From: Hirudinaria manillensis
Taxonomy: Eukaryota; Annelida; Clitellata; Hirudinida; Hirudinidae
NCBI GenBank assembly: GCA_034509925.1
Contig: CM067526.1
Span: 4,518,501 to 4,582,500, forward strand
Direction of reading: 5' to 3'
Length of the DNA: 64,000 nt
The first letter of the stretch is position 1; each line of letters opens with the position of its first letter. Shown in pieces: positions 1 to 11,321 of this stretch. Below the pieces are notes generated by a model that ran no database searches, had not been told where the DNA came from, and was given only the letters and a program-made list of their open reading frames with translations. A program made the translations under genes and the position numbers.

Positions 1-68
1 AATACTCTGCGTCGCAAAGCAAGGAAGAACCTTGAGTCTGGCGCCTTAGACCGCTCGGCCATCCTGAC
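1..68 (-). tRNA. tRNA-Leu-CAA: tRNA-Leu(CAA), partial at window edge
   Basis: The 5' exon (38 nt) and most of the intron of a tRNA-Leu(CAA) copy. The 3' exon lies off the left end of the window. The A box and anticodon match the complete copies. Confidence 0.9.
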
Positions 69-192
69 ACGACGCCGAACAGGAACTCCAAACTCCCTAC
101 AGCCTCGCTCTACTCCTAACGAACGCCGTTTTTGGTCGTATCCAACAAAATCGCCTCCAAAGACTCCAGCGATTTCGATCCAACGGTTTCGC

Positions 193-196
193 AAAA
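193..196 (-). terminator. Pol III T4 terminator of the reference tRNA copy
   Basis: Minus-strand TTTT begins 7 nt beyond the discriminator base (A, then CAAGGG, then TTTT). The same run follows nearly every unit. Four T residues are a minimal but sufficient Pol III stop in many animals. Confidence 0.75.
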
Positions 197-202
197 CCCT
201 TG

Positions 203-314
203 TGTCAGAAGTGGGATTTGAACCCACGCCCACATCAGTGGACCAGAATACTCTGCGTCGCAAAGCAAGGAAGAACCTTGAGTCTGGCGCCTTAGACCGC
301 TCGGCCATCCTGAC
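203..314 (-). tRNA. tRNA-Leu-CAA: tRNA-Leu(CAA) with 28-nt intron, first complete copy (reference)
   Basis: Decodes UUG leucine codons. Read on the minus strand, the 5' exon is 314-277, the intron 276-249 and the 3' exon 248-203, giving an 84-nt mature tRNA before CCA addition. The acceptor arm GTCAGGA pairs with TTCTGAC (one G-U) with discriminator A. The D arm is GCC/GGC, the anticodon stem CCAGA/TCTGG with loop CTCAAG|T, the variable arm is long (type II, stem CCAC/GTGG), and the T arm is GTGGG/CCCAC around TTCAAAT. The intron sits after position 37, the usual nuclear site, and its CCTTG can pair with CAAGG at the anticodon. Internal Pol III promoter: A box at 307-296 (TGGCCGAGCGGT) and B box at 224-214 (GGTTCAAATCC). 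Everything needed for a functional gene is present. Expression cannot be judged from sequence. Confidence 0.95.
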
Positions 315-2170
315 ACGACGCCGAACAGGAACTCCAAACTCCCTACAGCCTCGCTCTACTCCTAACGAACGCCGTTTTTGGTCGTATCCAACAAAATCGC
401 CTCCAAAGACTCCAGCGATTTCGATCCAACGGTTTCGCAAAACCCTTGTGTCAGAAGTGGGATTTGAACCCACGCCCACATCAGTGGACCAGAATACTCT
501 GCGTCGCAAAGCAAGGAAGAACCTTGAGTCTGGCGCCTTAGACCGCTCGGCCATCCTGACACGACGCCGAACAGGAACTCCAAACTCCCTACAGCCTCGC
601 TCTACTCCTAACGAACGCCGTTTTTGGTCGTATCCAACAAAATCGCCTCCAAAGACTCCAGCGATTTCGATCCAACGGTTTCGCAAAACCCTTGTGTCAG
701 AAGTGGGATTTGAACCCACGCCCACATCAGTGGACCAGAATACTCTGCGTCGCAAAGCAAGGAAGAACCTTGAGTCTGGCGCCTTAGACCGCTCGGCCAT
801 CCTGACACGACGCCGAACAGGAACTCCAAACTCCCTACAGCCTCGCTCTACTCCTAACGAACGCCGTTTTTGGTCGTATCCAACAAAATCGCCTCCAAAG
901 ACTCCAGCGATTTCGATCCAACGGTTTCGCAAAACCCTTGTGTCAGAAGTGGGATTTGAACCCACGCCCACATCAGTGGACCAGAATACTCTGCGTCGCA
1001 AAGCAAGGAAGAACCTTGAGTCTGGCGCCTTAGACCGCTCGGCCATCCTGACACGACGCCGAACAGGAACTCCAAACTCCCTACAGCCTCGCTCTACTCC
1101 TAACGAACGCCGTTTTTGGTCGTATCCAACAAAATCGCCACCAAAGACTCCAGCGATTTCGATCCAACGGTTTCGCAAAACCCTTGTGTCAGAAGTGGGA
1201 TTTGAACCCACGCCCACATCAGTGGACCAGAATACTCTGCGTCGCAAAGCAAGGAAGAACCTTGAGTCTGGCGCCTTAGACCGCTCGGCCATCCTGACAC
1301 GACGCCGAACAGGAACTCCAAACTCCCTACAGCCTCGCTCTACTCCTAACGAACGCCGTTTTTGGTCGTATCCAACAAAATCGCCTCCAAAGACTCCAGC
1401 GATTTCGATCCAACGGTTTCGCAAAACCCTTGTGTCAGAAGTGGGATTTGAACCCACGCCCACATCAGTGGACCAGAATACTCTGCGTCGCAAAGCAAGG
1501 AAGAACCTTGAGTCTGGCGCCTTAGACCGCTCGGCCATCCTGACACGACGCCGAACAGGAACTCCAAACTCCCTACAGCCTCGCTCTACTCCTAACGAAC
1601 GCCGTTTTTGGTCGTATCCAACAAAATCGCCTACAAAGACTCCAGCGATTTCGATCCAACGGTTTCGCAAAACCCTTGTGTCAGAAGTGGGATTTGAACC
1701 CACGCCCACATCAGTGGACCAGAATACTCTGCGTCGCAAAGCAAGGAAGAACCTTGAGTCTGGCGCCTTAGACCGCTCGGCCATCCTGACACGACGCCGA
1801 ACAGGAACTCCAAACTCCCTACAGCCTCGCTCTACTCCTAACGAACGCCGTTTTTGGTCGTATCCAACAAAATCGCCTCCAAAGACTCCAGCGATTTCGA
1901 TCCAACGGTTTCGCAAAACCCTTGTGTCAGAAGTGGGATTTGAACCCACGCCCACATCAGTGGACCAGAATACTCTGCGTCGCAAAGCAAGGAAGAACCT
2001 TGAGTCTGGCGCCTTAGACCGCTCGGCCATCCTGACACGACGCCGAACAGGAACTCCAAACTCCCTACAGCCTCGCTCTACTCCTAACGAACGCCGTTTT
2101 TGGTCGTATCCAACAAAATCGCCTCCAAAGACTCCAGCGATTTCGATCCAACGGTTTCGCAAAACCCTTG

Positions 2171-2282
2171 TGTCAGAAGTGGGATTTGTAACCGAGCCCA
2201 CATCAGTGGACCAGAATACTCTGCGTCGCAAAGCAAGGAAGAACCTTGAGTCTGGCGCCTTAGACCGCTCGGCCATCCTGAC
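2171..2282 (-). pseudogene. tRNA-Leu(CAA) copy with mutated T arm and B box
   Basis: Within this unit the plus strand reads GGATTTGTAACCGAGCCC where all neighbours have GGATTTGAACCCACGCCC. On the minus strand this changes the B box from GGTTCAAATCC to GGTTACAAATCC and breaks the T stem. It is probably transcribed poorly and misfolded. It is the only clearly damaged tRNA in the first 11 kb, so a local sequence error is also possible. Confidence 0.7.
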
Positions 2283-5200
2283 ACGACGCCGAACAGGAAC
2301 TCCAAACTCCCTACAGCCTCGCTCTACTCCTAACGAACGCCGTTTTTGGTCGTATCCAACAAAATCGCCTCCAAAGACTCCAGCGATTTCGATCCAACGG
2401 TTTCGCAAAACCCTTGTGTCAGAAGTGGGATTTGAACCCACGCCCACATCAGTGGACCAGAATACTCTGCGTCGCAAAGCAAGGAAGAACCTTGAGTCTG
2501 GCGCCTTAGACCGCTCGGCCATCCTGACACGACGCCGAACAGGAACTCCAAACTCCCTACAGCCTCGCTCTACTCCTAACGAACGCCGTTTTTGGTCGTA
2601 TCCAACAAAATCGCCTCCAAAGACTCCAGCGATTTCGATCCAACGGTTTCGCAAAACCCTTGTGTCAGAAGTGGGATTTGAACCCACGCCCACATCAGTG
2701 GACCAGAATACTCTGCGTCGCAAAGCAAGGAAGAACCTTGAGTCTGGCGCCTTAGACCGCTCGGCCATCCTGACACGACGCCGAACAGGAACTCCAAACT
2801 CCCTACAGCCTCGCTCTACTCCTAACGAACGCCGTTTTTGGTCGTATCCAACAAAATCGCCTACAAAGACTCCAGCGATTTCGATCCAACGGTTTCGCAA
2901 AACCCTTGTGTCAGAAGTGGGATTTGAACCCACGCCCACATCAGTGGACCAGAATACTCTGCGTCGCAAAGCAAGGAAGAACCTTGAGTCTGGCGCCTTA
3001 GACCGCTCGGCCATCCTGACACGACGCCGAACAGGAACTCCAAACTCCCTACAGCCTCGCTCTACTCCTAACGAACGCCGTTTTTGGTCGTATCCAACAA
3101 AATCGCCTACAAAGACTCCAGCGATTTCGATCCAACGGTTTCGCAAAACCCTTGTGTCAGAAGTGGGATTTGAACCCACGCCCACATCAGTGGACCAGAA
3201 TACTCTGCGTCGCAAAGCAAGGAAGAACCTTGAGTCTGGCGCCTTAGACCGCTCGGCCATCCTGACACGACGCCGAACAGGAACTCCAAACTCCCTACAG
3301 CCTCGCTCTACTCCTAACGAACGCCGTTTTTGGTCGTATCCAACAAAATCGCCTACAAAGACTCCAGCGATTTCGATCCAACGGTTTCGCAAAACCCTTG
3401 TGTCAGAAGTGGGATTTGAACCCACGCCCACATCAGTGGACCAGAATACTCTGCGTCGCAAAGCAAGGAAGAACCTTGAGTCTGGCGCCTTAGACCGCTC
3501 GGCCATCCTGACACGACGCCGAACAGGAACTCCAAACTCCCTACAGCCTCGCTCTACTCCTAACGAACGCCGTTTTTGGTCGTATCCAACAAAATCGCCT
3601 ACAAAGACTCCAGCGATTTCGATCCAACGGTTTCGCAAAACCCTTGTGTCAGAAGTGGGATTTGAACCCACGCCCACATCAGTGGACCAGAATACTCTGC
3701 GTCGCAAAGCAAGGAAGAACCTTGAGTCTGGCGCCTTAGACCGCTCGGCCATCCTGACACGACGCCGAACAGGAACTCCAAACTCCCTACAGCCTCGCTC
3801 TACTCCTAACGAACGCCGTTTTTGGTCGTATCCAACAAAATCGCCTCCAAAGACTCCAGCGATTTCGATCCAACGGTTTCGCAAAACCCTTGTGTCAGAA
3901 GTGGGATTTGAACCCACGCCCACATCAGTGGACCAGAATACTCTGCGTCGCAAAGCAAGGAAGAACCTTGAGTCTGGCGCCTTAGACCGCTCGGCCATCC
4001 TGACACGACGCCGAACAGGAACTCCAAACTCCCTACAGCCTCGCTCTACTCCTAACGAACGCCGTTTTTGGTCGTATCCAACAAAATCGCCTCCAAAGAC
4101 TCCAGCGATTTCGATCCAACGGTTTCGCAAAACCCTTGTGTCAGAAGTGGGATTTGAACCCACGCCCACATCAGTGGACCAGAATACTCTGCGTCGCAAA
4201 GCAAGGAAGAACCTTGAGTCTGGCGCCTTAGACCGCTCGGCCATCCTGACACGACGCCGAACAGGAACTCCAAACTCCCTACAGCCTCGCTCTACTCCTA
4301 ACGAACGCCGTTTTTGGTCGTATCCAACAAAATCGCCTACAAAGACTCCAGCGATTTCGATCCAACGGTTTCGCAAAACCCTTGTGTCAGAAGTGGGATT
4401 TGAACCCACGCCCACATCAGTGGACCAGAATACTCTGCGTCGCAAAGCAAGGAAGAACCTTGAGTCTGGCGCCTTAGACCGCTCGGCCATCCTGACACGA
4501 CGCCGAACAGGAACTCCAAACTCCCTACAGCCTCGCTCTACTCCTAACGAACGCCGTTTTTGGTCGTATCCAACAAAATCGCCTCCAAAGACTCCAGCGA
4601 TTTCGATCCAACGGTTTCGCAAAACCCTTGTGTCAGAAGTGGGATTTGAACCCACGCCCACATCAGTGGACCAGAATACTCTGCGTCGCAAAGCAAGGAA
4701 GAACCTTGAGTCTGGCGCCTTAGACCGCTCGGCCATCCTGACACGACGCCGAACAGGAACTCCAAACTCCCTACAGCCTCGCTCTACTCCTAACGAACGC
4801 CGTTTTTGGTCGTATCCAACAAAATCGCCTCCAAAGACTCCAGCGATTTCGATCCAACGGTTTCGCAAAACCCTTGTGTCAGAAGTGGGATTTGAACCCA
4901 CGCCCACATCAGTGGACCAGAATACTCTGCGTCGCAAAGCAAGGAAGAACCTTGAGTCTGGCGCCTTAGACCGCTCGGCCATCCTGACACGACGCCGAAC
5001 AGGAACTCCAAACTCCCTACAGCCTCGCTCTACTCCTAACGAACGCCGTTTTTGGTCGTATCCAACAAAATCGCCTACAAAGACTCCAGCGATTTCGATC
5101 CAACGGTTTCGCAAAACCCTTGTGTCAGAAGTGGGATTTGAACCCACGCCCACATCAGTGGACCAGAATACTCTGCGTCGCAAAGCAAGGAAGAACCTTG

Positions 5201-8200
5201 AGTCTGGCGCCTTAGACCGCTCGGCCATCCTGACACGACGCCGAACAGGAACTCCAAACTCCCTACAGCCTCGCTCTACTCCTAACGAACGCCGTTTTTG
5301 GTCGTATCCAACAAAATCGCCTACAAAGACTCCAGCGATTTCGATCCAACGGTTTCGCAAAAACCTTGTGTCAGAAGTGGGATTTGAACCCACGCCCACA
5401 TCAGTGGACCAGAATACTCTGCGTCGCAAAGCAAGGAAGAACCTTGAGTCTGGCGCCTTAGACCGCTCGGCCATCCTGACACGACGCCGAACAGGAACTC
5501 CAAACTCCCTACAGCCTCGCTCTACTCCTAACGAACGCCGTTTTTGGTCGTATCCAACAAAATCGCCTCCAAAGACTCCAGCGATTTCGATCCAACGGTT
5601 TCGCAAAACCCTTGTGTCAGAAGTGGGATTTGAACCCACGCCCACATCAGTGGACCAGAATACTCTGCGTCGCAAAGCAAGGAAGAACCTTGAGTCTGGC
5701 GCCTTAGACCGCTCGGCCATCCTGACACGACGCCGAACAGGAACTCCAAACTCCCTACAGCCTCGCTCTACTCCTAACGAACGCCGTTTTTGGTCGTATC
5801 CAACAAAATCGCCTCCAAAGACTCCAGCGATTTCGATCCAACGGTTTCGCAAAACCCTTGTGTCAGAAGTGGGATTTGAACCCACGCCCACATCAGTGGA
5901 CCAGAATACTCTGCGTCGCAAAGCAAGGAAGAACCTTGAGTCTGGCGCCTTAGACCGCTCGGCCATCCTGACACGACGCCGAACAGGAACTCCAAACTCC
6001 CTACAGCCTCGCTCTACTCCTAACGAACGCCGTTTTTGGTCGTATCCAACAAAATCGCCTCCAAAGACTCCAGCGATTTCGATCCAACGGTTTCGCAAAA
6101 CCCTTGTGTCAGAAGTGGGATTTGAACCCACGCCCACATCAGTGGACCAGAATACTCTGCGTCGCAAAGCAAGGAAGAACCTTGAGTCTGGCGCCTTAGA
6201 CCGCTCGGCCATCCTGACACGACGCCGAACAGGAACTCCAAACTCCCTACAGCCTCGCTCTACTCCTAACGAACGCCGTTTTTGGTCGTATCCAACAAAA
6301 TCGCCTCCAAAGACTCCAGCGATTTCGATCCAACGGTTTCGCAAAACCCTTGTGTCAGAAGTGGGATTTGAACCCACGCCCACATCAGTGGACCAGAATA
6401 CTCTGCGTCGCAAAGCAAGGAAGAACCTTGAGTCTGGCGCCTTAGACCGCTCGGCCATCCTGACACGACGCCGAACAGGAACTCCAAACTCCCTACAGCC
6501 TCGCTCTACTCCTAACGAACGCCGTTTTTGGTCGTATCCAACAAAATCGCCTCCAAAGACTCCAGCGATTTCGATCCAACGGTTTCGCAAAACCCTTGTG
6601 TCAGAAGTGGGATTTGAACCCACGCCCACATCAGTGGACCAGAATACTCTGCGTCGCAAAGCAAGGAAGAACCTTGAGTCTGGCGCCTTAGACCGCTCGG
6701 CCATCCTGACACGACGCCGAACAGGAACTCCAAACTCCCTACAGCCTCGCTCTACTCCTAACGAACGCCGTTTTTGGTCGTATCCAACAAAATCGCCTCC
6801 AAAGACTCCAGCGATTTCGATCCAACGGTTTCGCAAAACCCTTGTGTCAGAAGTGGGATTTGAACCCACGCCCACATCAGTGGACCAGAATACTCTGCGT
6901 CGCAAAGCAAGGAAGAACCTTGAGTCTGGCGCCTTAGACCGCTCGGCCATCCTGACACGACGCCGAACAGGAACTCCAAACTCCCTACAGCCTCGCTCTA
7001 CTCCTAACGAACGCCGTTTTTGGTCGTATCCAACAAAATCGCCTCCAAAGACTCCAGCGATTTCGATCCAACGGTTTCGCAAAACCCTTGTGTCAGAAGT
7101 GGGATTTGAACCCACGCCCACATCAGTGGACCAGAATACTCTGCGTCGCAAAGCAAGGAAGAACCTTGAGTCTGGCGCCTTAGACCGCTCGGCCATCCTG
7201 ACACGACGCCGAACAGGAACTCCAAACTCCCTACAGCCTCGCTCTACTCCTAACGAACGCCGTTTTTGGTCGTATCCAACAAAATCGCCTCCAAAGACTC
7301 CAGCGATTTCGATCCAACGGTTTCGCAAAACCCTTGTGTCAGAAGTGGGATTTGAACCCACGCCCACATCAGTGGACCAGAATACTCTGCGTCGCAAAGC
7401 AAGGAAGAACCTTGAGTCTGGCGCCTTAGACCGCTCGGCCATCCTGACACGACGCCGAACAGGAACTCCAAACTCCCTACAGCCTCGCTCTACTCCTAAC
7501 GAACGCCGTTTTTGGTCGTATCCAACAAAATCGCCTCCAAAGACTCCAGCGATTTCGATCCAACGGTTTCGCAAAACCCTTGTGTCAGAAGTGGGATTTG
7601 AACCCACGCCCACATCAGTGGACCAGAATACTCTGCGTCGCAAAGCAAGGAAGAACCTTGAGTCTGGCGCCTTAGACCGCTCGGCCATCCTGACACGACG
7701 CCGAACAGGAACTCCAAACTCCCTACAGCCTCGCTCTACTCCTAACGAACGCCGTTTTTGGTCGTATCCAACAAAATCGCCTCCAAAGACTCCAGCGATT
7801 TCGATCCAACGGTTTCGCAAAACCCTTGTGTCAGAAGTGGGATTTGAACCCACGCCCACATCAGTGGACCAGAATACTCTGCGTCGCAAAGCAAGGAAGA
7901 ACCTTGAGTCTGGCGCCTTAGACCGCTCGGCCATCCTGACACGACGCCGAACAGGAACTCCAAACTCCCTACAGCCTCGCTCTACTCCTAACGAACGCCG
8001 TTTTTGGTCGTATCCAACAAAATCGCCTCCAAAGACTCCAGCGATTTCGATCCAACGGTTTCGCAAAACCCTTGTGTCAGAAGTGGGATTTGAACCCACG
8101 CCCACATCAGTGGACCAGAATACTCTGCGTCGCAAAGCAAGGAAGAACCTTGAGTCTGGCGCCTTAGACCGCTCGGCCATCCTGACACGACGCCGAACAG

Positions 8201-9551
8201 GAACTCCAAACTCCCTACAGCCTCGCTCTACTCCTAACGAACGCCGTTTTTGGTCGTATCCAACAAAATCGCCTCCAAAGACTCCAGCGATTTCGATCCA
8301 ACGGTTTCGCAAAACCCTTGTGTCAGAAGTGGGATTTGAACCCACGCCCACATCAGTGGACCAGAATACTCTGCGTCGCAAAGCAAGGAAGAACCTTGAG
8401 TCTGGCGCCTTAGACCGCTCGGCCATCCTGACACGACGCCGAACAGGAACTCCAAACTCCCTACAGCCTCGCTCTACTCCTAACGAACGCCGTTTTTGGT
8501 CGTATCCAACAAAATCGCCTCCAAAGACTCCAGCGATTTCGATCCAACGGTTTCGCAAAACCCTTGTGTCAGAAGTGGGATTTGAACCCACGCCCACATC
8601 AGTGGACCAGAATACTCTGCGTCGCAAAGCAAGGAAGAACCTTGAGTCTGGCGCCTTAGACCGCTCGGCCATCCTGACACGACGCCGAACAGGAACTCCA
8701 AACTCCCTACAGCCTCGCTCTACTCCTAACGAACGCCGTTTTTGGTCGTATCCAACAAAATCGCCTCCAAAGACTCCAGCGATTTCGATCCAACGGTTTC
8801 GCAAAACCCTTGTGTCAGAAGTGGGATTTGAACCCACGCCCACATCAGTGGACCAGAATACTCTGCGTCGCAAAGCAAGGAAGAACCTTGAGTCTGGCGC
8901 CTTAGACCGCTCGGCCATCCTGACACGACGCCGAACAGGAACTCCAAACTCCCTACAGCCTCGCTCTACTCCTAACGAACGCCGTTTTTGGTCGTATCCA
9001 ACAAAATCGCCTCCAAAGACTCCAGCGATTTCGATCCAACGGTTTCGCAAAACCCTTGTGTCAGAAGTGGGATTTGAACCCACGCCCACATCAGTGGACC
9101 AGAATACTCTGCGTCGCAAAGCAAGGAAGAACCTTGAGTCTGGCGCCTTAGACCGCTCGGCCATCCTGACACGACGCCGAACAGGAACTCCAAACTCCCT
9201 ACAGCCTCGCTCTACTCCTAACGAACGCCGTTTTTGGTCGTATCCAACAAAATCGCCTACAAAGACTCCAGCGATTTCGATCCAACGGTTTCGCAAAACC
9301 CTTGTGTCAGAAGTGGGATTTGAACCCACGCCCACATCAGTGGACCAGAATACTCTGCGTCGCAAAGCAAGGAAGAACCTTGAGTCTGGCGCCTTAGACC
9401 GCTCGGCCATCCTGACACGACGCCGAACAGGAACTCCAAACTCCCTACAGCCTCGCTCTACTCCTAACGAACGCCGTTTTTGGTCGTATCCAACAAAATC
9501 GCCTCCAAAGACTCCAGCGATTTCGATCCAACGGTTTTCGCAAAACCCTTG

Positions 9552-10893
9552 TGTCAGAAGTGGGATTTGAACCCACGCCCACATCAGTGGACCAGAATAC
9601 TCTGCGTCGCAAAGCAAGGAAGAACCTTGAGTCTGGCGCCTTAGACCGCTCGGCCATCCTGACACGACGCCGAACAGGAACTCCAAACTCCCTACAGCCT
9701 CGCTCTACTCCTAACGAACGCCGTTTTTGGTCGTATCCAACAAAATCGCCTCCAAAGACTCCAGCGATTTCGATCCAACGGTTTCGCAAAACCCTTGTGT
9801 CAGAAGTGGGATTTGAACCCACGCCCACATCAGTGGACCAGAATACTCTGCGTCGCAAAGCAAGGAAGAACCTTGAGTCTGGCGCCTTAGACCGCTCGGC
9901 CATCCTGACACGACGCCGAACAGGAACTCCAAACTCCCTACAGCCTCGCTCTACTCCTAACGAACGCCGTTTTTGGTCGTATCCAACAAAATCGCCTCCA
10001 AAGACTCCAGCGATTTCGATCCAACGGTTTCGCAAAACCCTTGTGTCAGAAGTGGGATTTGAACCCACGCCCACATCAGTGGACCAGAATACTCTGCGTC
10101 GCAAAGCAAGGAAGAACCTTGAGTCTGGCGCCTTAGACCGCTCGGCCATCCTGACACGACGCCGAACAGGAACTCCAAACTCCCTACAGCCTCGCTCTAC
10201 TCCTAACGAACGCCGTTTTTGGTCGTATCCAACAAAATCGCCTCCAAAGACTCCAGCGATTTCGATCCAACGGTTTCGCAAAACCCTTGTGTCAGAAGTG
10301 GGATTTGAACCCACGCCCACATCAGTGGACCAGAATACTCTGCGTCGCAAAGCAAGGAAGAACCTTGAGTCTGGCGCCTTAGACCGCTCGGCCATCCTGA
10401 CACGACGCCGAACAGGAACTCCAAACTCCCTACAGCCTCGCTCTACTCCTAACGAACGCCGTTTTTGGTCGTATCCAACAAAATCGCCTACAAAGACTCC
10501 AGCGATTTCGATCCAACGGTTTCGCAAAACCCTTGTGTCAGAAGTGGGATTTGAACCCACGCCCACATCAGTGGACCAGAATACTCTGCGTCGCAAAGCA
10601 AGGAAGAACCTTGAGTCTGGCGCCTTAGACCGCTCGGCCATCCTGACACGACGCCGAACAGGAACTCCAAACTCCCTACAGCCTCGCTCTACTCCTAACG
10701 AACGCCGTTTTTGGTCGTATCCAACAAAATCGCCTCCAAAGACTCCAGCGATTTCGATCCAACGGTTTCGCAAAACCCTTGTGTCAGAAGTGGGATTTGA
10801 ACCCACGCCCACATCAGTGGACCAGAATACTCTGCGTCGCAAAGCAAGGAAGAACCTTGAGTCTGGCGCCTTAGACCGCTCGGCCATCCTGAC
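9552..10893 (-). tRNA. tRNA-Leu-CAA: Array segment B: 6 tRNA-Leu(CAA) copies
   Basis: Copies occupy 9552+246n to 9663+246n for n = 0 to 5, identical in structure to the reference copy. The segment is bounded on the left by the 1-bp insertion near 9538 and on the right by the copy with an internal duplication. Confidence 0.93.
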
Positions 10894-11027
10894 ACGACGC
10901 CGAACAGGAACTCCAAACTCCCTACAGCCTCGCTCTACTCCTAACGAACGCCGTTTTTGGTCGTATCCAACAAAATCGCCTACAAAGACTCCAGCGATTT
11001 CGATCCAACGGTTTCGCAAAACCCTTG

Positions 11028-11188
11028 TGTCAGAAGTGGGATTTGAACCCACGCCCACATCAGTGGACCAGAATACTCTGCGTCGCAAAGCAAGGAAGAA
11101 CCTTGAGTCTGGCGCCTTAGAATACTCTGCGTCGCAAAGCAAGGAAGAACCTTGAGTCTGGCGCCTTAGACCGCTCGGCCATCCTGAC
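11028..11188 (-). pseudogene. tRNA-Leu(CAA) copy with a 49-bp internal duplication
   Basis: The segment running from the intron through the anticodon and D-arm side (first copy 11072-11120) is repeated directly at 11121-11169, so the gene is 161 nt instead of 112. The gene keeps one A box and one B box but holds two anticodon/intron regions and cannot fold as a normal cloverleaf. The following spacer also has a 1-bp deletion near 11266. This looks like replication slippage or an assembly junction inside one unit. Confidence 0.8.
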
Positions 11189-11321
11189 ACGACGCCGAAC
11201 AGGAACTCCAAACTCCCTACAGCCTCGCTCTACTCCTAACGAACGCCGTTTTTGGTCGTATCCAAAAAATCGCCTACAAAGACTCCAGCGATTTCGATCC
11301 AACGGTTTCGCAAAACCCTTG

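Larger units (their letters stand above)
203..9416 (-). tRNA. tRNA-Leu-CAA: Array segment A: 38 tRNA-Leu(CAA) copies
   Basis: Copies occupy 203+246n to 314+246n for n = 0 to 37. All have the structure of the reference copy except the T-arm mutant at 2171-2282 (listed separately). The segment ends at a 1-bp T insertion in the spacer near 9538, which shifts the phase of everything to its right. Confidence 0.93.

Noticed and set aside
202..9570. 3122-residue repeat protein on the plus strand
   Set aside because: It is the complement of the tRNA-Leu array read in a frame kept open because the unit is 82 codons long; it stops at the first 1-bp insertion.
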